Shown here piece after piece: positions 53,188 through 64,000 of a stretch of DNA of 64,000 bases. Every line of letters begins with the position of its first letter. The stretch's first letter is position 1. The notes under the pieces are model-generated. The model was not told the origin of the DNA and did not search any database. It saw only the letters and a program-made list of their open reading frames with translations. Location: the NCBI GenBank assembly GCA_035772405.1, contig JAYKKM010000495.1, positions 248,001 to 312,000 of the forward strand, read 5' to 3'. The translations under genes were made by a program, and so were the position numbers. Source of the stretch: Chrysogorgia sp. JL179-B06. Taxonomy: Eukaryota; Cnidaria; Anthozoa; Scleralcyonacea; Chrysogorgiidae.

Positions 53188-53514
53188 TAACGGCTGTGTG
53201 CAAGTCTGCGACAGTATTTATGACAGTTTGAGTGAGGATACAGTGGCACAATTGTCCAACATTTACCATTCCTTGATAAAAAATGCCAACGTCAAACCGG
53301 ATCCACCGACTGCGGATTGTTTGCAATTGCATGGGCTGTAGAATCTGCCAATGGCAATAAACCACAATACGCCACGTTTGACCAAAAGGAGATGCGAGCC
53401 CATCCTATACAATGCATTGATAATTTAAAGATCCTTCGTTTCTCCCAAGCACGTGGTTCAAAGCGTAAATTTCGGGACAATGCCTCAAGATTGACAATCG
53501 TTAGTAATGTTTAA
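53188..53514 (+). CDS. Ulp1/C48-like protease gene, 3' half
   Basis: It continues the frame from 43619 as NGCVQVCDSIYDSLSEDTVA. A one-base frame change at the A run 53278-53283 leads into CQRQTGSTDCGLFAIAWAVE, where the Cys at 53311-53313 in DCGLFA is the Ulp1-type nucleophile. It ends after MRAHPIQCIDNLKIL and a basic tail. Together with the His in the 5' half it supplies two of the three catalytic residues; the Asp would be expected near CDSIYD. Confidence 0.7.
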
Positions 53515-53547
53515 AATAAGTCAATATCTATATCTAGAGACTATTCA

Positions 53548-53615
53548 ACAATTAGACAACCAGCCCGAGTTTTCTATGAGTATATAAACAAAGAGGGCTA
53601 GTTGTCTAATTGTTT
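53548..53615. repeat. Short foldback
   Basis: The inverted arms are CAACAATTAGACAACCAGCCC and a matching GGGCTAGTTGTCTAATTGTTT, quoted by their cores, about 68 bases in total. It lies just after the Ulp1 gene. Confidence 0.55.
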
Positions 53616-54084
53616 TAGTATAAACCACTGAACTAGTCAGACAAAATATTATTTTAAAGAAACGAACTGAAATCTCGGCAAAACGTGAGTTTTCTGCCAT
53701 TTTTTCATGTTTAAAATTGATTCCTTTCCCGATAGTACAAATGCGTGTGCATCAAGTGACTCCTGCAGCCAATCAGAAGGCAATATTTGCATTAGTCTGC
53801 TAGTTAGTTTATACTAAATCTTGGTATACGACTCAGTGGGAACATGATAGTAACTAATTTTATTCAGATAATATTCTTCAGTTAATGATAGAGGCACGCT
53901 TAAGCGTATTGGGAACCACGTCGAAGCATATATGTTTTGTGACTGATAACATACTCTAGTTTTTATTTTGTTTAGCGGTGTATAAATATAAGCAATCAAG
54001 TATATGGGACAGATTAATTCGCTAAACATATTTTATTTTTATTCGTTCAGTTAAACAGATTTTGTGCCTATTTTTCTCTTTACA

Positions 54085-54375
54085 GACCATACCACAGTGC
54101 AAACCAAAACAGTGCAAAGAGAATTAAAAAAACTTACCGATTCTTTGTCGTTAAACGAACAACCTTCATCTTCAAAAAGAAATAGACGATTTTGATTTTA
54201 ATATATCTATTCTATCATATACGTTTATATATATACGTTTATATATATATATATACGTTTATATATATATATATATACGTTTATATATATATACGTTTAT
54301 ATATATATATATACGTTTATATATATATATATACGTTTATATATATATATACGTTTATATATATATATATACGTT

Positions 54376-54406
<31 letters not shown>

Positions 54407-54442
54407 GTATATATGTATATGTATATGTATGTGTATGTGTAT

Positions 54443-54492
<50 letters not shown>

Positions 54493-57400
54493 ATATGTAT
54501 ACATTGTATATGTATATGTATATATGTATATGTATATATATTTGGTTGCATTTCCTAATTTTTCATATACTCTTTCATTGTTACAAGTTGTGTCATACTA
54601 CATCTAGGACGAACCATTATCTAAAAATTCATTTCCAATAATGATGTTCCTAGCCATTACTTCCTCTCGCTTGTGATTGTGTGTGATACCACTTCTCAAC
54701 TTTTTCTTCCTCACCTTATTATGTCCACGCAAGGCCAAGGAGTTATAATATAATGCACCCGGGGATTTAGACCCGACTGACAACTAAATAAAGCTAAATC
54801 CCTGCATATCGTGGCATCTTTTTGAGTCTAAACCCCTCTTCTCTTCTCATCCCTGACCTTGGGGGCATTCCACCAGATAAAATCGTTTAAGAAAGCAGTA
54901 CCAGTACGCTCATATTAAAAAATTGATTTCTATAATGAAAAATATCGTCAAGAATTAGGTTATATTTAACAGGATTATTTTCATTCCTCTATTTGGCCGG
55001 CAACACTTTTGTTTGTACACTTGTGTTCTCGCTGATTGCCTGGTGGTAAATTATACATTTGTTTTGTTATAAGTGTACTATATTTATAAGGCTTTTCTTA
55101 GACTCTGCATTCATCTTCCGAACTTCTCCCCAGGCTCTTCTATATACGCGTAAATCACAATATATTCTGAGCTAACAAAATCCCGCTAAAACCACGATCA
55201 TTCCCCGGCTATATTTTATTAGCTCCTAATGTTGATAGAAATCCCCGGAGTGCGCGGCATTAATTGTTGGTCAATTCCCCTGCTAAAGCCGCACTAATCC
55301 CGGCCTGTCCCCGGGTCTGTTGGTGCGCCGGGGATTCCACTGACTAGTGCATAACTGAACACAATAATTACAATAAAATATTTCAGATCATGCATGGTAT
55401 TGTGTAAGTCCATTCACGCATGTATATTTTGTATTGCAAAAAACGTTTTGGTCAAAAATGAAATATAGAAGCAATAATGTTGTTATCGTGAAACTGTCAA
55501 AAAAGTTCCTATCTCGCCGGCCAAATTAAAATAAGCTCATTTAATTTTGGGCCAAAAATTTTTTCATCGAAAAGGGGCTTAAAAGATCTGACGTTTTCGA
55601 GTGCTTTTTTGTTTCAGATTTTGATTGTCAAGAATCAGATTCAGATGATAATGATGCCGATGGTGAGTATTTTTGGCCCTGAGAAGGGGATAGGTTCCAG
55701 TCTTTCTCAAGACTACACTAACCCAGACGATCACACTTCAAAGTTCAAACTCAATATATTTATTAACTTCATAACTCAAAAAGAATTAAAACGCTTGCAT
55801 ATGGAACGAAGTTATCCAAAATCCCTATCTCGTATACCAATCTTACCTAATTTTTTTGTTACACGGCTTATAGAAACAAATCCTACGACGGCAACATCAC
55901 TGGCACAGCAACCACGTGGAAGAAAGAGGCATTTATCAACAAAAAATGGTATGTATAATTATAATATGATAAATATCAATCATAGATAAAAAGAGAGATA
56001 TCGTATACAACTAAATCTATTAAGTTTGTCCGCCGACAAAGTCAAAAGGTCAAAGCCAAGTGTAATATACCCCGTTGGTACAGGGAGACTTGTGGTCAAT
56101 AACTAAAAGTTTCACAGAAATGATGGAGTTAAATGGTAAGGAAGTTGATTTGCGCTTTGAAATTATAAAAAATCCGATTTCTGCCAAACTTTGATAACCC
56201 GGTCCAGTACATAGGTCTATACATAATATCAAGCCTGCGAAACAGGCCCTATAGGGATGGGCGGGATCAGGGATGACAGAATATATCAAGGAGGGACCAC
56301 GTGCTATGCTTCATGAGTGCTATCTTGCTTGCTTGTATTGGATTGGACCACATTACATCATTCACGGCAGCCGTCGCAATATTGTCGACAAGTCCGCTAC
56401 ATAATCGAGAAATACTCGTGTGGTTATAAGATAATAAGATAATAACTTTACACCCTCGAAACTAGCAGCATCGCAACATTTTCTCGCCGAGAATAAAAAC
56501 AGAGGTATTTAAGAACATGCGTTAAGCAAGAATTGTTTGTTTGATAAATGTTCTTCACGAAAGAGCGTCCAGCTGACTAAAAGAAACAAAGACGTTCATC
56601 AAACAAAGACGGCACACTGGCTATTTTTGCCAAATTATCCCTTACCCGGCCTATAAATTGGCATCGATGGCACTGAATGGCAGGGAGTCCATTAAACTCT
56701 GAATTTTTTTCTTGCCTTTAGACCCACTTTAAGATTGCTTGCAAAATCTTTAATTCTTTTCACTCTTCCTGCCAACATCGTACCAATGTTAAGATTACTT
56801 TAGGAGAATTCGACTAACCTTACCTATATGACTATATTTATAATATCCGCATGCAATCGCTACTTTTAACTGTAACACTACACATACAATTTCATTTTTC
56901 TTTGTTCCAGACATTTGTTATGCGGAGAATTAGGTCGAACAAGGAATTTTAACAATACGCCATTTAGAACAGTCCTAAGATGCAGAAAATGATAAAAACG
57001 AGAATTACGAGGTTCCCAGGTGAGATTACTGCTCTCTATACTAACTTCCTGATAAGTTGGTATACAGATCAGTGGGTGAGATTAATTGCTTTAGCTGACT
57101 AAGTTTTTTACTTTCTTTAAATAAAGTTTCTATGGAGGAAGAAGATTCTTCTGAAAGTCCTGAAAATGACTTGACAACACGAAAAGGTGAGTACCTAATT
57201 GTTTAGTTTAATAGTAGAAGAAGCTGAACTGAATATGCTATATGGTGCTATACTGAATCGTGTAAATATCATTTGAGGAAATGAGCCAAAAGGAGATATT
57301 GAAAAACTTTTAAATCATAACATGCAGAGTCGCAACAGTATTGCGGTGCAAGACAAAAGGCTTATTAAATCTTGTATCTCTTCCTCATAAGGGGAAAGTT

Positions 57401-57873
57401 TCAAAATCCCATGCCTTGCGACTTTCCGGAAACCTGACACCTGTCTATCATTATACAAAAAATACGTTCACGCAATAACCCTACACTTTTGATTAGGGTG
57501 CATATTGATAATATAATCGCCCTGCTTTCGATTGGTAAAATTAACTAACTTTTATCTTGCCGGCTTTTACTTAAGATTCTGGTTACTATTTTGCTCCACA
57601 AATTTAATATGTTGGTATTTGATACAGTTCTTGGTTTGCTTTATTTATACAGTATCAAGGAAAAGAAAACATTTTGGAACCAAAAAATGGACAACGGGGG
57701 GAAAAGAAGCGATCAAAAAGGAATTTATTAGCAACATCCTCAAAGGCACTCTTCCAGGGAAAGAGATGTGCGAGGAGTTCCTTAGGAAACAACAATGGCT
57801 CGAAAGGTCCTGGAAAAATGTGAAAGATTGTGTGAGGAACATTGGAGTGAAGTTCCGAAAAACAAACAATTAA
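54085..57873 (+). other. Probable exons of a spliced host-type gene
   Basis: Several short segments have splice-like borders on the plus strand. One is at 54087-54185 after TTTACAG. A second is at 55616-55661, TTTCAG, then DFDCQESDSDDNDAD, then GTGAGT. A third is at 57126-57187, ending CGAAAAG then GTGAGT, encoding an acidic EEEDSSESPENDL. The last is at 57654-57873 after TACAG, encoding RKRKHFGTKKWTTGGKEAI, then LPGKEMCEEFL and a WKNVKDCVRN ending with a stop. The last block matches a basic C-terminal domain I know from invertebrate transposon-associated proteins. Acidic exons followed by a basic DNA-binding-like end could be one gene; links between the exons are not proved. Confidence 0.35.
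54225..54545. repeat. Compound microsatellite
   Basis: TACGTTTATATATATA units (about nine) pass into (TATG)n, then (TG)n of about 35 bases, then (TATATG)n. Any open frame across it is artefactual. Confidence 0.95.
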
Positions 57874-58413
57874 GTTATGGTTGTATCTTTTTAATACAGT
57901 AAACTATAGGAAAAGGTTGTAAACTGCCCAAGAACTTGGAGGAACAAACTACTGACGTTTCGAGCTGAGCCCTTCATCAGAATAAATGTTATCAAATGAA
58001 AACAAAAATGGTCATATATAGCTTGTGGAACTGCCCTATAAAATGCAACTTTCCAGAAATACTGCAATCTAACCAAAATAAAAATAACAGAGCCGAATTT
58101 AAGACTCGTGCTACCACAGGTAGGTCCGAGTAATAATGTTCTCAGATTGATGTTTTTTTGCAACAACGTTTGGGCCTAACACTGAAAGTGCTCTCAGGTT
58201 CAACCTCGAGGTTCACTTAGCCTCTAACTTCGGTTTCTTTTGTTCTTACCAGAAATTTAATTTCTAATTTCCCTTAAACAAGGGCGATTTCTAAAATTTT
58301 CCGTCTTAAAAGGGAAATTTAATGCAAATTTCTAAGTAAATTCATTAGCATGCTCGACCAACCATCCAAACAATACTTCTTCTACACAACAGAGAAATGT
58401 GTTAAGCTAAATA

Positions 58414-58806
58414 TTATACCTCGGTGATCAAGCTATCAGGAGGATTTGTCACAAATCTTCCACTAACGATCAGTTCGCGAAGCCTATGGGCAACATTAGA
58501 AACTGGCATTACATTGTTGATACCCATGTTTTCCAATAAAGTTACTGAATCTTTGCAGCAGGATTCCTCACCAATACTATTTAACAATGCAACAGCTGCA
58601 CTGTAAAAAAACAATTTATCTCCTTCGCTTATTACGACCTGAAAGCCCCAACCGTGGACTATTGAAGTAAGCCTGTGAACAGGAAATGGAAAAACAGACA
58701 TTGCCGAGTTTATGAAAGGCAAGTGGCGTTCGTTAAAAATTGCTCTATTTATTCCTTGCTTTTTAATCTCTTCCGCAATCTGTGATAGCATTTTTACTTT
58801 CTCCAA
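58414..58806 (-). CDS. Unrecognised coding-like fragment
   Basis: The 130-residue frame (MEKVKMLSQIAEEIKKQGIN) has a helix-rich start and a segment GDKLFFYSAAVALLNSIGEE that loosely recalls the OTU protease Cys loop, but without the DGNC core. It ends near a possible acceptor at its 5' side. It may be a gene fragment. I give no function. Confidence 0.3.
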   Translation of the reverse strand: MEKVKMLSQIAEEIKKQGINRAIFNERHLPFINSAMSVFPFPVHRLTSIVHGWGFQVVISEGDKLFFYSAAVALLNSIGEESCCKDSVTLLENMGINNVMPVSNVAHRLRELIVSGRFVTNPPDSLITEV

Positions 58807-59618
58807 TATTTCGATAAGGTGTCCATCTGTAATATCCTCGTTCTCATCGCTTGATTCTTCACTAAGCTCAACATGAATCTTTAGGCGGGGTTGTTAATCC
58901 GAACTTAGGTGTAACTGATGTTGACTCGCTGTTTGTTCCCATTATCTGTTTGGTCACAATGAATTATGCTTTGTCGCTCGAAAGGTTCTTTTCATTGTTC
59001 ATTAATTGTATCAAACGAAGACATGATAAGCATGTAGGCCAACTCGGTTCCAATTTTTGAATACTTCATGAAGTTGTTAATTCTTCAATGGAACGATTCG
59101 TCTCTATTTGTCCCCCTTCCAGGCTTAATATAGGAGAGACATCCTTTGGTAATGTGTGATCTGAGACGATTGATTTGTTCCAAAACTGGAGGGGTTAAAA
59201 TTACTTTTCCGTCATGCGATTTTACGTCTTTCCAGCATTGTATAAAATTATTTATATTGTTTTCTAGTATATCTGGTCCTGGTGTACATAGTTCCTGACA
59301 TCACCCAAGTCATTTGGATCCCTGAAAACATGCTTTAATGACGAAACAAAATCGTTGAACAAAAATGTATTTTTGAAACTTTTTAGTGGCCCTCTGAACT
59401 GCATAGAACAAGTCAAGTTTGATCATCGTTGTTTCGCACTTTAGATAAATCGTTTATTAAAAGATAAATCGTTTATTAAAACTCCATATATTGCAGTCAA
59501 ATACTGAATTACATATGTGATTAAATTACAACATATTAAAATATAAAAAGTAGCTAATAAATTATTAGATTATAAAGACTAAGAAAAATAGACTATAAAA
59601 GTCTATTAGTTCTTAATC

Positions 59619-60108
59619 TTATGGAGTATGAACTAGCCAATGTGGGAGTAAAAGATCTGCAAGTTTGTGTTCATTTACTTTAAGAATGTCATTAAATAGA
59701 TTAAGTGAAATAGCCTCCAGTCTAGCATAAAGTGTGGAAACGTCCGACATCTCCGATGCTTCTTTATAAGTAAGGGCCGGTAAAATTATGTTCATGGCTC
59801 GTTTCTGTATGCGTTCGATGTTATTAGAGAGATATTTAGGGAGGCTATTGTGGAAAAGTTGGCATGCATATTCCAAAACAGATATGATGACACTACTATA
59901 AAAGCAAACTAGATCATCTGGTTTAACGTTGGCAAGTTTTAACTGTCTGTCTAAGTAGGAACAGGCGTTTTTCAGCCTTCACTTTGCAGCAATCATCAAC
60001 ATATATTTCATGCAAAGTTTTATTTGTAGCCTGAAGTCGTGTACTGACTTCTGTCAACATTTCACAAACACTGTCATATGAAGTATCGCTAACTAACTGC
60101 CAAGACAA
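59619..60108 (-). pseudogene. RT C-terminal fragment
   Basis: KAEKRLFLLRQTVKTC, then, in another frame, MEYACQLFHNSLPKYLSNNI followed by IQKRAMNIILPALTYKEA. These are the usual connection-domain phrases following the RT in CR1/Jockey-type elements. The RT palm is absent and the frames are interrupted; it is a dead fragment on the minus strand. Confidence 0.6.
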
Positions 60109-61097
60109 AATTTGGGCTCTTACTTCATGTACCGGACACAGAATATTACATCATTGAAATATTTAGTTTAAAAGTAGGGTTAGTATTCCTTTATTTCAGG
60201 GTTAGGACTAGAGTTTTTATTTGGTTTATGGTTAGGGTTTTTGTTCTTGGAAAGCTTCTGAATCTTGAGAAAATAACCTTTATATGTCTATGACGTAGTC
60301 TGTGTAGATTGTGTGTCCCGTACACGAAGGAGATGCCAAAATTTGGCCAATATCATTGAGCACTATAAAAAGAGATGTGAATTGTTTACCGATTTTCCAA
60401 CTTGATTGTCGCATGTTTGATATATTCCAATGTTTGTTACTGACTTAAATATGTGATCACAACAGATCCAATCATCGTTAATACAAATATTGCACATTCT
60501 TTGTCTGTAATAAAGCTTGTGTTTTCAGAACTAGTGAAGGAATGATAACAACAAATGCTTACTTCCAGGGTATAGCATATAATTTAGTGACTGTTCGAAT
60601 TTTAGGAAGAATCGTATTTTCCCGGAAATTTTTTTGCAGCTCAACAGAGCACAAAATATTGCAATGGTAAGTTTCTCTTCTTGTTTCTCGTAAAGCATGT
60701 GCAACCGACGAGATTTTTCCCCCTCGCCAATTAGTGACACAACCAATCAGACACACTGCATTGTCAAACAAAACTTTTCAATATAGATTCATGCGTCGAG
60801 TCGTATTTTAAAGCTACTTTGTTTTAAAAATAAAAATATTTCAGGATTTGGATGAGAAATTTGCAATTATTACAGATGCACTATCTTCCCAGTAACGCAA
60901 ATAGCACGCCATAGGGCAGTATTGGGTACAAATTAATGGACTATAATTAAATTTTTCTGAATTAAATTCGACGGTTATGTGTTGTTTATCGCCGGCCTTT
61001 AACTCTTTAGGCTTATTTGGCATTTTAAGGGAGTGATTACATGAACTGGGCGCCTTGCCATGAAACCTGAAATGTTGAAAAACATGCCATTCATGAG

Positions 61098-61455
61098 TTT
61101 GAGTTTGAGTAACTGTCTGGGTTAAAAGTCGTGGATCGGCAAATATGCTAAAAATTTGGTTATGTAATGTATAGTTTGTTTCATGCATTAACTCTTACCA
61201 TCATATAAATGGTATTTGAAATGGTAAAGTCTATAAACCTTAACGGAAACATATAATTTTACTGCATTTAATAGCTTGGCCAAGTTTATTGCGGATGCTG
61301 AGAGCCTTGCAAACATCTGTCATCAGTGCCGGAGTCTGAAGACATCAATGGAGCACTTAGATTTAAACTAAAGTAGCTAGGTTATTGTTTTGATTTTTTA
61401 TGCATTTATAACTTGATGTGTATTATAATATAATACACATTAAGTTCGACCTATC
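61098..61455. repeat. Segmental duplication, copy 1
   Basis: About 350 bases starting GAGTTTGAGTAACTGTC and containing CATCTGTCATCAGTGCCGGAG are repeated at 62321-62675. The second copy carries an extra short internal duplication (ATCAATGGAGCA twice). Non-coding. Confidence 0.75.
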
Positions 61456-62079
61456 CAAACGTTGAATGTATAATGGCCCAAACTGCATATTAAGAGAAAG
61501 ACGTTCTGATCATCCTCACTCGACCGGCCCTTAAGAACTTGCGAATATAGACGTTTAGACATATTGCGCAAATAGATATCCAACTGAAGAAATAACGCAG
61601 GCTTTTATAAAAAATAGGTACGCTAGGGCGTACATGTATCTACAGCAGAATCGAAAAATCTAGTGTAAACATTATCTCTTTAGGTAAAGAAGCTAGTACA
61701 TGTAGCAAATGTTGTCAAAAGTTAGATGATGAATATTTTCAAGATAGTTTGTCAAAGAGACTATAGTCCGCCTCTTGTTCCGCCCGATTTTTCTCTTGCC
61801 CACTTTTTATAAATTAATCCACTGTCGAAACTATCTCGAAATAAACCATGTCTCCTACACCTCAAGAGGCAGACTTGGAGTGAGTCTAACAAGAGACGAA
61901 TAATATTAGCGATAATTTGCAATTGCTCGAATTAATTATTTTAATTTGATTTAAAATCCATGTGATTAGAAGAAGCTTATGGCCTTTGACAAACAGGGTT
62001 TGGTAGAAAACGCAGACTGCGGACTTGCAAAAAAGAAGAAAAAGACGTAAAATATGTGCACGGACTGTGAACTCAATTA

Positions 62080-62209
62080 GGTATATACTTCATGGTAACA
62101 CTAGACGGGGTTGCCATCTGTTTTTTATACCCCTAATCCTAACCCTACCCCCAATAATAACCGTAAAATATGGTGGGAGACTATATGTATTGTTACCATG
62201 AAGTATATC
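62080..62209. mobile_element. Small foldback MITE
   Basis: Arms GGTATATACTTCATGGTAAC (left) and GTTACCATGAAGTATATCC (right) flank about 90 bases, which include CCTAATCCTAACCCTACCCCC. Non-coding, lying between the two copies of the segmental duplication. Confidence 0.65.
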
Positions 62210-62320
62210 CCCTCGATTCGTGTGATGGAAGTGTTGGATTGCAGCATTAGTGATGTGACAGTCATTGACAGAAAATGAGGTGTTATAGCCAGCAGTTAGC
62301 CTATGTCCGATAAAAATAGA

Positions 62321-62675
62321 GTTTGAGTAACTGTCGTGGGTTAAAAGTGATGGGTAGGAAAATGCTAAAAATTTGGTTATAATGTGATGTAATGCAATGC
62401 AGTGTAATTACTAATTAGTTTGTTTCATGCATTAACTCTTACCATCGTAAATCGATGTTCGAAATGGTAAAGTCTATAAACATCATTTTACCGCATTTAA
62501 TTGCTTGGCCAGGTTTATTGTGCATTCTGAGAGCCTTGCAAACATCTGTCATCAGTGCCGGAGCCCGAAGACATCAATGGAGCAACATCAATGGAGCACT
62601 GAGGTTGTTTTGATTTTTTATGCATTTATAACTTGTCATTTATAACCTATATAATATTAAGTTCGGCGAAGTTCG
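62321..62675. repeat. Segmental duplication, copy 2
   Basis: This is the partner of 61098-61455, with about 85% identity by eye and small insertions. Confidence 0.75.
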
Positions 62676-62908
62676 GCCTGAATGCAAACGTAGAACGTAT
62701 AAGGTCGAACTTAATTGCTAGCAGCGTGTGTTCGTTGGTTTGGTCTGTACCTTATGCATTAGCTTCGGCATGCTCATGATAAATTCGACGTTTTCAACCT
62801 CGTTGAGGTGATCGAACTTAATATTGAAATCGTCCAACTTATAGGTTTCAAACGTCGACTTTCTTTGTATAAGAGCTAAAAAATAAGTGGGCAGGGCAGC
62901 AAACGTTT

Positions 62909-63466
62909 TTGGGCGTGGTGACGATGAGATTTTTGGATACGTTCCCACAGTTTGATGACATGCATGGTAAACGGTATTTCCGAACGGTAAAAGTCATTGT
63001 GTGTTTTAGGCTCAACTTTTTGTCCAAACATGTAACAGCAGAAAGGGAGAAACAAAATATTTCAACCAGATGTGTGCCTATTTCTAGAGGCACGGAGCAT
63101 TCGATTCCTATGGAATACAATTCCAGAGGTAACACGGTCATGGATCGAGGTCGTGGCCAGTGCGATAAACACCCAGCTGGAGTTCCTGCTTCTCGGGGCG
63201 CTAACAGTAACTTTTTGTTTGATGTGCCCAGATTGTTTGTTCAAAGTGCATCAACGTCACCAAGAACCCTGCAATATATTCACTGTCTGTTTTGTGAACC
63301 TGGAACTGGGAAGACACAAGCCTACTGTTGGTTTCGAAACGCTAAGCTTAAGGTAGTTAAAATGTCATCACTATTGCATGTGCCACGCAAGATATTTATA
63401 GCGGTAGTTCAGTGCTTGCGGAGCGGAAACTCTAGTGGCGCGACTGCATGTCGCTATGCGCTTTAG
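62909..63466 (+). pseudogene. Possible fragment of a larger host gene
   Basis: Two frames overlap here. One (63072-63356) has ARSIRFLWNTIPEVTRSWIE and a CPDC motif that faintly recalls COR/ROCO-type proteins; the other has GEPGTGKTQ-like FCEPGTGKTQ, a possible Walker A only in isolation. Neither is convincing alone. I list it because the composition is coding-like. Confidence 0.2.
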
Positions 63467-64000
63467 CGATTGCGTGAGTCAGGAATGTTAATTTAAGTAC
63501 GTTTTCTTGGCCACAATAACTACCCTCCCATTCTTGGTAAGTCAGTTCTAGTGTGGACGCTATTGTGATAGCAACTGCTTGGCATTTGGCCATTATCTTC
63601 AATCTGCGCTAATGATTCAACTTCTAATTATTCAAGCCTATATTCAAGTCTAATTTGGTGCGTGTGTAAACCAAAGTGAGTACCTTAGCTATTTCTTCTT
63701 TGCTATATGAACATTGGTTTGTTTCAGTTAGGCCATAATTCGTTGTTCGATAATTCTATTGACAATACGTTCATTAGTTAATGTTGTATTCTTTGTAGTT
63801 GTAACTGCATGCTTTGTTATATTTACGCAATGTTAATCGTAGTAGTGTACGTATAGTTATTCTTAATTATCGTGTTATTTAGTTCGAACCTGCAATATTC
63901 AATCGACAATTCTAAATCTACAATTATCAATCTGCAATTGTCAACATTGTTCTACAATCTACATAACGTGAACATTACCGGATTCAATCAAATAGACTGC

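Noticed and set aside
54192..54641. Open frames of Tyr/Ile and Val/Cys repeats
   Set aside because: They arise from the compound TA/TG microsatellite.
60841..61188. 115-residue minus-strand frame
   Set aside because: Overlaps the segmental duplication and shows no domain or splice support.
60180..62170. TTAGGG/CCCTAA-like words near 60200 and 62150
   Set aside because: Only isolated words in degenerate context, not tandem arrays; no evidence of interstitial telomere.
63280..63330. EPGTGKTQ as a Walker A ATPase
   Set aside because: The motif is isolated, with no Walker B or flanking fold, in a frame that overlaps another coding-like frame.

Overview
The window is eukaryotic and divides into two parts. 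Bases 1 to about 26.2 kb are very AT-rich, densely coded, and carry the core genes of a Polinton/Maverick element (adintovirus-like endogenous double-stranded DNA virus): a retroviral-type integrase, an adenain-type protease, an A32/FtsK-like packaging ATPase, a protein-primed family B DNA polymerase, capsid-type proteins and small basic Gly-Gly core proteins. From about 26.2 kb to the end the sequence is ordinary metazoan genome, less AT-rich, with spliced genes, many nested transposons, foldback elements and satellites. The transposon mix (DUF3504-type tyrosine recombinases, P elements with THAP domains, EEP/RT non-LTR elements, Ulp1-like transposon-associated genes) and the kinase, HECT and small-exon fragments suggest an invertebrate. 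A cnidarian is my best guess, but the species cannot be settled from the sequence alone.

Viral part, left to right. Two tandem Cys-rich proteins (74-481) are followed by a basic core-like protein (693-929), then an array of small beta-rich proteins with recognisable paralogues (1037-3934), a Fic-domain protein (4096-4530), the integrase with an unusual N-terminal extension (4762-6566), a penton/minor-capsid-like protein (6638-7459) and a short, broken major-capsid-like coding region (7452-8094). A basic structural-type gene split by a 1.37 kb GAA repeat (8141-10159) comes next, then the protease (10156-10737), a hidden minus-strand pX-like gene (10775-11012) and the ATPase (minus). A divergent promoter region with duplicated 93 bp repeats precedes an acidic protein, PolB (minus, 12793-16990), a SET-domain protein (17318-17881) and a pVI/pX-like core protein (17888-18154). 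The rest, to about 25.8 kb, holds mostly unrecognised genes, including a DxE nuclease-like gene. The left end of the element and its terminal repeats are not in view, so it is larger than about 26 kb.

Host part. A TIR element with an 11 bp target duplication (26593-31391) is itself interrupted by a 2.6 kb insert carrying a two-exon tyrosine recombinase (YR1). A second recombinase (YR2, 41.3-42.8 kb) also lies between foldback sequences. Three non-LTR retrotransposons are present (minus 34.16-37.33 kb; plus 37.97-40.52 kb; plus 49.70-53.15 kb), along with several smaller reverse-transcriptase scraps. The clearest nested structure is a P element with 28 bp perfect terminal inverted repeats (43620-53180). 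It is inserted in frame into a Ulp1-like protease gene, carries a THAP transposase and a convergent second gene, and is itself interrupted near its right end by a non-LTR element whose N-terminus contains a 2A-like NPGP motif.

Most coding breaks in both parts are one-base frame changes at homopolymer runs. That pattern fits residual long-read consensus error at least as well as true decay, so genes called broken here may be intact in the organism.
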